From Saccoglossus kowalevskii (lineage: Eukaryota; Hemichordata; Enteropneusta; Harrimaniidae): a stretch of DNA of 12,237 nt. Where the stretch lies: positions 6,983 to 19,219 of the forward strand of contig NW_003137346.1 in the NCBI RefSeq assembly GCF_000003605.2, read 5' to 3'. Numbering within the stretch: position 1 is the first letter of the stretch; each line of letters opens with the position of its first letter. The translations under genes and the position numbers were made by a program. This document shows, one piece after another, positions 1 to 7,040 of this stretch. The notes under the pieces were generated by a model. The model was not told the origin of the DNA. It saw only the letters and a list, made by a program, of their open reading frames with translations, and searched no databases.

Positions 1-359
1 ATGCAGATTGTTTAGAACAAATAAACTAGTAAACGCTAACTGTTTAGAACAAATAAACTAGTAAACGCTAACTGTTTAGAACAAATAAACTAGTAAATGC
101 AGAATGTTTAGAACAAATAAACTAGTAAATGCTAACTGTTTAGAACAAATAAACTAGTAAATGTAACTGTTTAGAACAAATAAACTAGTAAATGCAGACT
201 GTTTAGAACAAATAAACTAGTAAATGCAGAGTGTTAAAAACAAATAAACTAGTAAATGCAGAGTGTTAAAAACAAATAAACTAGTAAATGCAGACTGTTT
301 AGAACAAATAAACTAGTAAATGCAGACTGTTTAGAACAAATAAACTAGTAAATGCAGGC
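1..359. repeat. 32-bp minisatellite, about 11 copies
   Basis: Tandem array whose unit starts recur at 9, 41, 73, 105, 137, 168, 200, 232, 264, 296 and 328, so the period is 32 bp with one 31-bp unit. Each unit carries the core TTAGAACAAATAAACTAGTA or a close variant. It therefore contains an AATAAA hexamer and an ACTAGT palindrome. Variation is concentrated just after the palindrome (aaacgctaac, aaatgcagac, aaatgcagag). The units starting at 232 and 264 share the same TTAAAAAC variant, so neighbouring copies were probably duplicated together. The array enters from outside the left edge, so its true length is unknown. No reading frame crosses it. Confidence 0.97.
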
Positions 360-596
360 AAAGGAAACTGTCCACTAATGTAAGCATCAACAAGGGGCAC
401 AAGAGTGTAAACAACTGTAAACAAAATTATTTAAAAAAATTCAAATTGGGATTTATTGGTAGCTAAATTTTGTCATGTTTTTTTTCTAGTTTCCATATTG
501 TGATGGTAGTCATAATAAGCATAATGAAGATTGTCAAGACAACGTTGGACCGATTGTCTTGAAACGAAAAGAAGTATGAATATAGATGGTTCAAAT
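360..596. other. spacer between two minisatellites
   Basis: Single-copy AT-rich DNA between the 32-bp and 26-bp arrays. I see no open frame, splice signal or structured element in it. Confidence 0.6.
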
Positions 597-870
597 CATT
601 GAAATCAAGAATAAATTCAGAACATTGAAATCAGGAATGATCTCAGATCATTGAAATCAAGTATAATCTCAGACCATTGAAATCAGGAATGATCTCAGAA
701 CATTGAAATCAGGAATGATCTCAGATCATTGAAATCAAGTATAATCTCAGACCATTGAAATCAGGAATGATCTCAGAACATTGAAATCAGGAATGATCTC
801 AGATCATTGAAATCAAGTATAATCTCAGATCATTGAAATCAGGAATGATCTCAGATCATTGAAATCGATG
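597..870. repeat. 26-bp minisatellite with 78-bp higher-order pattern
   Basis: Units beginning CATTGAAATCA recur at 597, 623, 649, 675, 701, 727, 753, 779, 805 and 831, with a partial copy at 857. The period is an exact 26 bp. Three unit types differ in the middle (aagtataatc or aggaatgatc) and at the end (cagac, cagaa, cagat). They follow the order A-B-C-A-B-C-A'-C from 649, so a 78-bp trimer was itself duplicated. The array stops at a diverged half unit near 868. Confidence 0.97.
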
Positions 871-1702
871 CTTACTAACAAGGTGTTGGTGTTCATTATG
901 TTCTTTTAAATTTATTAAAATAATCAATAAACTTTTATAATATTTTATTAAACTAAGATTTATGTTTTGTTTCATAGTGACTTTGTTATTTCTGTTTGAC
1001 ACAACAATCACAGAATTTGAAAATCGATCATACATGTATATTGCATTTCCACAACCATGAGTTAGAATTGTGATGCATCCAGCTATGGTGTTGGAGAAAT
1101 TCTCACCATTCTCACCATGAGTGTAGGGACCTTATTATAAGATGTTTGAGTTTTTGGAAAAGTTATTTGGGTTGACCATAACAAGAATGTCATGTGACAT
1201 AATGACTGGCTAACACACCTGATTGGTGAAAATAACAGGATTGTGATTGTATTTCCATGGTTACAATGTTGTAATGATACTGTCAATAAAGCCTTGAGTA
1301 AAGTTTGTGTGGCTGTTAATATATTAGTATAATATGATTATATGTTGATAGTGAGTACACTATTGTATGTAGAATCTAATATCTATTCTCCCATATGGTA
1401 ATGTGTGTTGTTCATTAGGCAAATTAAAAAACATCTGCACATCCAATGACATTCCCCTAGTAATTAGGATAGGTGGGTAATAAATAGGTTTTGAATATTA
1501 AACTTTCATGAAAATGTTATGAAAGCTGTAAAACACTGATAGGATGCACAAACTTATTGTTAAACCTGAATGGACAAATCCCAGAACTTTCAGACTTAAT
1601 CTGGAATGTGGGTGGGAGTGCTCTGCAGCCAGTTGAAAAGTGAACCCAAAAAGATTAACATTGAGGGGGTACACTTTGGCTTAAAAATTGGCAATAGTGC
1701 AT

Positions 1703-1734
1703 ACCCATAGTTAAAGTACGCTTTAACTATGGGT
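1703..1734. repeat. perfect 14-bp hairpin with TACG loop
   Basis: ACCCATAGTTAAAG at 1703-1716 is followed by a 4-nt loop TACG and then its exact reverse complement at 1721-1734. The flanking bases AT (1701-1702) and GTAT (1735-1738) allow two more pairs with a small bulge. It is too short for a typical animal microRNA precursor. It may be the centre of a decayed foldback element or a replication-slippage palindrome. Confidence 0.85.
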
Positions 1735-2429
1735 GTATTTCCCCAAAATGTCCAATAAAATATCATGAACAGATTCTCGGACATGGCTGTGCTAATTTCA
1801 TTCAAACTTTGTATGATTCTGTTTTGAGATTTGATTCAAACTTGTTAACTGGCGGCCTTGATGATTTTATTTTCATTTTTCAGACATGCTTTGATTTTGA
1901 TATGAACCACAAATATGTTTTGCTATTTGATTGAAACTGGTTTACATGCGAATTATACAGTTTTGTGTGATGTGATCTTATTCCTAGGAGGTGTAGTCTT
2001 GACTGAACAAAACCTGGATGCCATTTGAAGTAAAACATTATTTTTAACATGCTGAATACTCTTCACTCATTTAATTGTAATCTACACGTTTCATTGTTTA
2101 ATTGACACAGTCTCACAAAATGAATTGAAACGTTTCATTACAAACTTTTTTCTCCTGAAATAAAGAGTTTGATTATCTGCAAACATATCTAAATTACAGT
2201 TGTCAAAAACAACAAAGCCTGAAATGGAAACCTGTGGACACTATTTTATTAGTAGCTTATCCAAGTCACAGTCTGTGTTATGTAATGAACAAATTAGTAA
2301 TTATTACCTCGGTAATAGTGAAACCATCTTAATGATTATGTATTAAAGGCTCTGCTCATCCATCATATTGAAAATGGAAGAATGCAATATATCCTCCACA
2401 GACTGAGAATCTGTAATTTCTGTATGTTA

Positions 2430-2435
2430 AATAAA
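2430..2435 (+). promoter_or_regulatory. candidate polyadenylation hexamer AATAAA
   Basis: AATAAA followed within about 30 nt by a T-rich stretch (tttcttttct). The order fits a poly(A) signal, but the upstream gene that would use it is not visible here, and the hexamer is common by chance in AT-rich DNA. Confidence 0.2.
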
Positions 2436-2641
2436 GTTGAAGATGAATTTCTTTTCTATATGGTATGTCCCTTATACACAATGACAGAAGACTAACATGT
2501 TACTAAAGTATTTCAGCCCACTATATTTCCTACATTTCAGCCCCCTACATAAAGTATAGTAGCCCAGAAACTTTTGTGTGTCACAAAATCCCTGTACCAC
2601 ACCTAACCTGGTCAGATTTGTATCTCGCTTTGAGAAGACAC

Positions 2642-2681
2642 ACAAATGTCGAACATGCGCGGCGCAACAACTACCGCCCTT
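2642..2681. repeat. 40-bp CpG-rich dispersed block, copy 1
   Basis: It matches the block at 4878-4917 in the same orientation at 34 of 40 positions without gaps, while the flanks do not match. It starts ACAAATGTCG and contains CATGCGC and ACCGCCCTT. On the minus strand these read as a GC box (GGGCGG) and an NRF1-like GCGCATG core. It stands out from its AT-rich surroundings by CpG content. It could be a fragment of a transposable element or a shared promoter module; I do not recognise a named family. Confidence 0.75.
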
Positions 2682-3238
2682 TAATACCACTCTCTCAGTT
2701 AACTATAACACTTTTGAAATGCTTACGTTTGGGCCAGAGGCTTATTGTATTAAATCAAATAATATTATTGACAGCATAACGTGCAAAAGTTTTTTTTTTT
2801 ATGCAAAAGTTGATCAGTTAGCCTACTAAGAGCTGTGTGGCACGAGTAGAATTCCTGAAACCCCAAGTGAGAATCTGATTAAATTATTTCCAGGCAAAAA
2901 ATTATAAGAGTGGGCATGACCATGTTTTCCAAATGTCAACATAGAGGGCCGAATGCTATCAGCAACCTTTCTGCCAACTTGTGCTTTTGTGAAGCGCCAT
3001 GGTCGAAAAATGTAACTTGTAACACATTGTCCGTGATTTGTGAACTGTGCATTTATTTATTTTTTCCATTAAAATCCTAAAAATTTATTTGCTCCACTTT
3101 TGTAATTTGCAAAATGAAATGAAATACCTACTTGAGAGTCTAAAGTTTTCTTGAAATCTTCTAAAAAAATAGTACAGGCTGTTTCGTTCAAATAACTCAT
3201 TATAAGGTCATAAGTTAAATTGTGTTTCTTCCAAATAT
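2682..3238. other. no gene seen
   Basis: AT-rich DNA with T and A runs. No open frame of interest, no splice-site pair and no repeat array is visible. Confidence 0.5.
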
Positions 3239-3710
3239 AACAATCACACCGATCACTGGTAGCATAGTGGTTGTCGCATCAGACTCATGATCGGTAGACC
3301 CAAGTTCAAATCCTACATTAGGCTGAACATTAAAAGGTCGACCCCTACCCTGGGTGAGTGTGCCACAGACTCAATGGGAAGGCCAATTCCACTGGCCGAG
3401 ATTCATTCACTTACGAATGCGACTTTGGGGGAACCTTGGATAAGGTCCGCAGGTGCTTGTGTTCGACCGAGCCTGGTTGACGCCAGGATAGCGCATTAAA
3501 ATTGCCATTTGATAGGGAGATGGCCACACAGCCCTGTCAAGTAGTCCCAAACAGGAAATGACTTCTGTGGCAAAATGCACTATGTGTCAGCACTAACACT
3601 TGCAATTTGCACTTAAAAAAAGAAAAAAAAAAGTCAGGAGTGACAACAGTGACATTCAATGTCCGGAACTGTCGCCTGGCACAAACAAAACATATTTTAA
3701 AAACAATCAC
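3239..3710 (+). mobile_element. tRNA-derived SINE with 9-bp target duplication
   Basis: The head carries an RNA polymerase III internal promoter. Box A TAGCATAGTGG at 3260-3270 fits TRGYNNARNGG exactly, and box B GTTCAAATCC is at 3304-3313. The spacing and a CAT triplet in the anticodon-loop position point to a tRNA ancestor. The anticodon, T and acceptor stems are broken by mismatches, so it is not a working tRNA. A GC-richer body of about 230 bp follows, then an A-rich region (3613-3632) and a second A-rich tail ending near 3701. AACAATCAC occurs at 3239-3247, just before the tRNA head, and again at 3702-3710, just after the tail; this is a probable target-site duplication. The SINE family is not one I can name. 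Open frames across it are not genes. Confidence 0.65.
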
Positions 3711-4301
3711 TTGGGTTGCGGCTCGGAGATAATGGCAACAATGTTGCACAATGGAACCAAACATGATTTTGAATTCCACACATGAGTATAGTGATTTTAC
3801 GCCAGTTACCGAGCAATGTACTTGTTATTTAAACTTTGTTTGTAGTTATAATATCGATAACCTCCCATGTTCAAACACAAAATTATACATGTTTTTTTTA
3901 AGCAATGTCACGGTGATTTGTAAACACTTCATAAAAATAACCACCAGTACCGTGCTGTAATCAGATTCATCAGAAAGTAAAAAAAAAATGGTTAGAATTT
4001 GGCCAGAAAATACTCGCATGTTAAGAATTAGTCAGAATTCAATTGGCATGAAAAATATTTCAGTTTATGGCGGTACTCAAAGACAAAGCCACAAACTGCC
4101 CCTCCCTCATCTAGCATTTCTCATGCCAATGACTTCTATATACATTTCCATCCAGGCTATACTATTATCCTGCAGAACAGTTCTCATGGATTACTGAAGA
4201 AACCACTAAACTGAGTTTTCAGTCGCTGAGTTGCTCAAAGTTGCGGGCTTATTGTACTCAAAGAAACGAAACTGGATGATACACATGATCATGATAATTA
4301 G
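3711..4301. other. no gene seen
   Basis: AT-rich sequence between the SINE and the MITE-like element. Short open frames on the plus strand show no domain and no convincing splice sites. Confidence 0.5.
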
Positions 4302-4356
4302 ACTGTAATCAGAGAAAAAGGGGTTTTATATGCACAATATTTGCAAAATATTCGCC
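4302..4356 (+). repeat. left terminal inverted repeat of the MITE-like element
   Basis: Pairs with 4585-4639. The outer 17 nt are perfect; the inner part is roughly 80 percent matched with a one-base gap. Confidence 0.8.
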
Positions 4357-4584
4357 GAAAATAATATTTAATCAGTAAATTGTTTGTGTCGCTAATTATT
4401 GTCCGATTATCTGTGATTAGCGAAACAAACTATTTACTAATAAAAATCTCATTATTTCGGCAAATAATTTATATCATTATATACACGACTGAAATATTGT
4501 ACGTGTCGAACTCTTGTTTTGCTGATTACAGATTTCGGATTATCTGCGAAACGAAAGATTTACTAATTAAAATCCTGTTAGTTT

Positions 4585-4639
4585 TAGCAAATATTTTGTA
4601 AATATTGCGCCAATAAAACCCATTTTCTCTGATTACAGT
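4585..4639 (-). repeat. right terminal inverted repeat of the MITE-like element
   Basis: Reverse complement of the left end, terminating in CTCTGATTACAGT. Confidence 0.8.
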
Positions 4640-4662
4640 TTAAAGGACGGTAGTCTTCATGT

Positions 4663-4694
4663 CACGCATGCGCGAGATATACGAGTCTCGTATA
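4663..4694 (+). promoter_or_regulatory. NRF1-like site plus 17-nt palindrome, candidate core promoter
   Basis: CACGCATGCGCG at 4663-4674 matches the NRF1 consensus YGCGCAYGCGCR at 11 of 12 positions. Immediately downstream, TATACGAG (4678-4685), a single T and CTCGTATA (4687-4694) form a perfect inverted repeat. A well-placed ATG follows at 4702. Many animal housekeeping promoters carry NRF1 sites close to the transcription start; assigning that role here is inference. Confidence 0.35.
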
Positions 4695-4701
4695 AACAAA
4701 T

Positions 4702-4766
4702 ATGGTGACTTTGACTGTTGCGCAGATCAACAAGTACAAACTAAAACGTTACCAAGCTTTAATTAG
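4702..4766 (+). CDS. candidate first coding exon (or upstream ORF) of an unidentified gene
   Basis: An ATG with A at -3 and G at +4 opens a frame that reads MVTLTVAQINKYKLKR and then YQALIR up to ATTAG followed by GTATTT, a possible splice donor at 4767. If not spliced there, the frame ends at TAG 4774-4776 after 24 residues. Another donor-like site, GGAAG then GTAATG, lies at 4787/4788. The NRF1-like site about 30 bp upstream is the main reason to take it seriously. I found no following exon that continues the peptide convincingly: joining to the acceptor at 6300 gives about 23 more codons and then a stop in a frame different from the PH-domain gene. I do not recognise the peptide. It could equally be a 5' UTR exon of the PH-domain gene carrying an upstream ORF. 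Confidence 0.25.
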
Positions 4767-4877
4767 GTATTTTTAGGTGATTGGAAGGTAATGAACGAAG
4801 GTAGTTCACATCGCACCCAGCTCAAACCTGATACTTGTGATTCACATTAGATTGTGGGAAAATTAATGTTTATCAAT

Positions 4878-4917
4878 ACAAATGTCGCACATGCGCAGCG
4901 TGACGACCACCGCCCTT
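4878..4917. repeat. 40-bp CpG-rich dispersed block, copy 2
   Basis: 34 of 40 positions are identical to 2642-2681 with no gaps. Five of the six differences are transitions, the usual decay pattern of methylated CpG-rich repeats. The minus strand reads as a GC box and TGCGCATGTGCG, an NRF1-like site at 11 of 12. It lies about 200 bp right of the promoter-like patch at 4663. Confidence 0.75.
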
Positions 4918-5277
4918 GAATTGTCACCATGTGAATCGTCATTTCGTTTCTTCGATTACAATAAACCCAAGTTGCGCAGCGACCATTCACTTGGTTGTCA
5001 AGCAAATAATCACTGCTGTAGGAGAACTTTTCTAACAAAACAGACATACATAAAAAATATGAGCAGGTAATAGCAGGTCTTCAAATAATCAGTTGTGATT
5101 GCATTGCATTGGCACTGAGGCTCACGGGGTAGTGTTCGGAAACCTAAAAGTTCTAAAATAGAATCATTCATTTCCCATTATGTTATAATTGAACTGGAGT
5201 ACATTTCGAGGAGTTTGACTAATCGACCATGAAAACGAAAGAATTTGTGCTGTCTGCCACGAGTGTCGTTTTTTCTA
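4918..5277. other. no gene seen
   Basis: Sequence between the second CpG-rich block and the palindrome cluster. Slightly richer in CpG than the flanks, but no exon is supported. Confidence 0.4.
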
Positions 5278-5324
5278 ATTTGCATATGCAAATACATATG
5301 TACAGCACGTACGCTTCACGTGAA
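5278..5324. promoter_or_regulatory. palindrome cluster with paired POU octamers and an E-box
   Basis: ATTTGCATATGCAAAT at 5278-5293 is a perfect 16-bp palindrome made of two inverted octamer motifs (ATGCAAAT, the classical POU/Oct site). It is followed by the palindrome ACATATGT (5294-5301) and by TTCACGTGAA (5315-5324), a 10-bp palindrome with a CACGTG E-box at 5317-5322. Such a cluster would fit an enhancer or first-intron regulatory element, but no function is shown. Confidence 0.35.
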
Positions 5325-5475
5325 ACAACAACAATACTAGTACATAGAATGAGCTTCCGTGATATTTTCTCTGTGTTGTGTTTTAATGATAATCTTGATG
5401 CAGCAAGCTGAAAATATATCTATTTTGGTACAAGTAGGTAAGTAAGACTACCAAGCTCATATTTTAATTCTGTAT

Positions 5476-5712
5476 TTAGCTGTAATCGTCGTAAATTTGT
5501 AAATTTTTGAGAAAAACACGAGTCTTGTCCGTCGACACCCGAGTCCGTGACATCCTTGTCTGTGTGTGGGTAGATGTGGTTTCACTCTTAATCCGACGTG
5601 CACCACCCTTTCTTGTCTGGATTCTGTACAAACCATGCGCTGTATTGTCTACCGATGTTGAACGCGACTCGTTTGACTTTAAAGGAGATGGCTGTTCGAG
5701 TAGCTTGTTCAT
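5476..5712 (-). CDS. weak candidate: 78-residue hypothetical ORF
   Basis: The minus strand is open from ATG at 5712 to TAA at 5476-5478; the open frame extends upstream without an ATG to about 5802. The product would be hydrophilic and basic, rich in Ser, Thr and Arg, beginning MNKLLEQPSPLKSNES and ending LKNLQIYDDYS. The region is CpG-richer than its neighbours, which is why I list it. An ATTAAA hexamer lies just after the stop on the minus strand. There is no recognisable domain, no obvious promoter, and a similarly long open frame exists on the plus strand without an ATG start. Chance ORF, exon fragment and decayed element are all possible. Confidence 0.15.
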   Translation of the reverse strand: MNKLLEQPSPLKSNESRSTSVDNTAHGLYRIQTRKGGARRIKSETTSTHTQTRMSRTRVSTDKTRVFLKNLQIYDDYS

Positions 5713-5793
5713 GTTATTATTATATCGTGCACTTGTAATTATTTTGCGAATGATTTTCAAAGTCCGTTGACCCAAACACAGTTTCTCAACCAA

Positions 5794-6280
5794 GACCCAA
5801 ACAAATTAATTCACCCATCACCATCATTGAATCACGGTTCTTACACTTGTTACATAATTACACAATGTTTGTTAGATTTTCTCAAAAATTAATTGTTGGC
5901 AGTTTTAAAACTATGTGTTGAAATCTTGAGCAACTGGAAATTCGATATTTGGGTGTGTAAAGCGTGTCCGCCCGTTAACATTTTTCTGTCCTTGACGGTC
6001 GTAAAGCAGTATTAATTTACTCAATCTCTAGGGTCCTCGTGCTCCTTTTCAAGGTCTTGTGGAATGTTGAATTATAGTGCTTCCTATCCGTTTTCTATGG
6101 TTACTGTTGCATCACATTGTTTTATGTGAGCATTGCTGTGAATGCATCATTGGCTGCAAGGAATGTGATCAATTGTAATGCAATAAAAGAAACCTTTCAG
6201 GTGGTAAATACCAATGTTGATTCATCCAATAATCAGTTTGACCAAACACTGGAAGACATTTCTGAAAATCAAGTGACAGT
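5794..6280. other. no gene seen; likely intron or 5' flank of the PH-domain gene
   Basis: Sequence upstream of the splice acceptor at 6300. It has a pyrimidine-AG candidate near 6200 (aacctttcag) that could be an alternative acceptor. No first exon can be fixed here from sequence alone. Confidence 0.4.
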
Positions 6281-6335
6281 TTTTTTTTTTCTCTTCTCAG
6301 GTGTGTCTATGATTTGATGCTGGTATATTGGCATC
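6281..6335 (+). other. 3' splice site and 5' UTR exon start of the PH-domain gene
   Basis: A run of T followed by CTCTTCTCAG ends at 6300, a textbook polypyrimidine tract and AG. Exonic sequence would begin at 6301. In the frame of the downstream gene a TGA at 6315-6317 closes any upstream extension, so the segment 6301-6335 is 5' UTR and the start at 6336 is the first usable in-frame ATG. It also holds a minimal ATG-ATT-TGA (6309-6317) and an overlapping upstream ORF starting at 6317. Confidence 0.6.
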
Positions 6336-7040
6336 ATGAGTTTCTTGTCAAGGCTGTTAAAGGGGCGTCATGAATCCAAACCTAAAGTAGACCAACATGG
6401 TATTTATACTAGTTGTCAAATGAGCACAGTTGTCATGGAAGGGAAGTTGTCTATCCATGAACCTTGGCGGAAACATCGCAAGAAACCAAAGAGTGTTGTT
6501 GCTTATTTATACACTAATGATTCATCACCATTTTTGGTGTGGTATGCCAATAAAGCAAAGAAACAGGCACGTGGATGTATTCATACTGATTGTTGTCAGA
6601 TTGATCCCATGGATGAATATAGCTTCAATATTATTACTAAAAATAACCAAGAACTTGTGTATAAATTCCACGCCGATTGCTGGGAGATTCGTGAGGAATG
6701 GCTGTATCAGATCAGGGATCAGTCACGAAAGAAACCTGTTATGCCTCAATTTCACACAAATCTTGAGAATTGCTCAGATTCACCACCACAACCACCACCA
6801 CCAGAAAGACATCATTCTAGGCGACACCGATATGGACATCGACGTACTTTGAGTGCTGATGCACCATCACCCAAACTAGCAGAATGCTCTGTGCTGTTAC
6901 AGCGAAGTCGCAGTCAACCCCATTTACAGAATAAAGCCAGAATGGCTAAACGAAGACCTCAACTTGCACATAATACTCCTACTACTTCAGTTCAAAGAAC
7001 AATGCAAGTCAATGCATTTATTAGATCTCCAGAGCTATAA
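6336..7040 (+). CDS. PH-domain protein with basic proline-rich tail, 234 residues
   Basis: The only strong coding region in the window. Residues about 33-129 follow the pleckstrin homology pattern: EGKL in strand 1, a KK-rich loop, VVAYLY, FLVWY, a CIHTDCCQID segment, FNIIT, and a C-terminal helix ending in the hallmark tryptophan (W122 in EEWLYQIRDQ). PH domains bind phosphoinositides or proteins and recruit proteins to membranes; the ligand here cannot be read. Residues 149-156 are proline-rich (PPQPPPPE). The tail is basic and probably disordered, with RRTLS at 169-173, a possible basophilic kinase site, and RSRSQP at 190-195, an exact 14-3-3 mode I motif (RSxSxP). No membrane segment or signal peptide is visible. 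The coding part is a single exon, with the 5' UTR acceptor at 6300; an in-frame TGA at 6315 fixes the start. I do not recognise an orthologue, so the role (membrane adaptor or scaffold) is inference. A processed retrocopy is less likely because of the upstream acceptor and the lack of a poly(A) tract. Confidence 0.78.
   Translation: MSFLSRLLKGRHESKPKVDQHGIYTSCQMSTVVMEGKLSIHEPWRKHRKKPKSVVAYLYTNDSSPFLVWYANKAKKQARGCIHTDCCQIDPMDEYSFNIITKNNQELVYKFHADCWEIREEWLYQIRDQSRKKPVMPQFHTNLENCSDSPPQPPPPERHHSRRHRYGHRRTLSADAPSPKLAECSVLLQRSRSQPHLQNKARMAKRRPQLAHNTPTTSVQRTMQVNAFIRSPEL

Larger units (their letters stand above)
871..2641. other. no recognisable gene; possible 3' UTR or intergenic DNA
   Basis: About 1.8 kb of AT-rich sequence with no convincing exon on either strand; the longest open frames are about 70 codons and resemble nothing I know. 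It contains plus-strand AATAAA hexamers at 926, 1285, 2159 and 2430. The one at 2430 is followed by a T-rich stretch and could be the polyadenylation signal of a gene lying to the left. Small inverted repeats occur at 1187-1200 and 2302-2317. The only notable structure is the hairpin at 1703-1734, listed separately. Confidence 0.5.
4302..4639. mobile_element. MITE-like element with about 55-nt terminal inverted repeats
   Basis: The ends are inverted copies. ACTGTAATCAGAGAAAA at 4302-4318 is the exact reverse complement of 4623-4639, and the match continues with mismatches to about 4356 and back to about 4585. Of the outermost 25 nt, 23 match. Inside lies a second inverted repeat (4371-4396 against 4416-4441, 3 mismatches in 26). 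The segment at 4403-4448 recurs as a diverged direct copy at 4536-4574. The element is 338 bp and codes for nothing. TTA flanks it on the right (4640-4642) and lies one base away on the left (4298-4300), so the target duplication could be TA or TTA and the superfamily is unresolved. It probably depends on a transposase encoded elsewhere. Confidence 0.8.

Noticed and set aside
1-870. CRISPR-like repeats
   Set aside because: The units are contiguous tandem copies without unique spacers, and the rest of the window is eukaryotic.
3253-3325. Functional tRNA-Met (CAT in the anticodon-loop position)
   Set aside because: Acceptor, anticodon and T stems all carry mismatches that would prevent folding; only the promoter boxes are conserved, as in SINE heads.
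3287-3779. Open frames of 70-80 codons on both strands
   Set aside because: They lie inside the SINE and its A-rich tail and have no domain.
3955-3965. CTGTAATCAGA, identical to part of the MITE-like terminal repeat
   Set aside because: Only 11 bp match and the following sequence diverges; not enough to claim a second element.
5507-5770. 87-codon hydrophobic plus-strand frame
   Set aside because: It starts with TTG rather than ATG, has no splice support, and overlaps the other-strand frame.
6117-6300. Open frame running into the splice acceptor at 6300
   Set aside because: It crosses the poly-T tract of the acceptor and starts with TTG, so it is best read as intron sequence.
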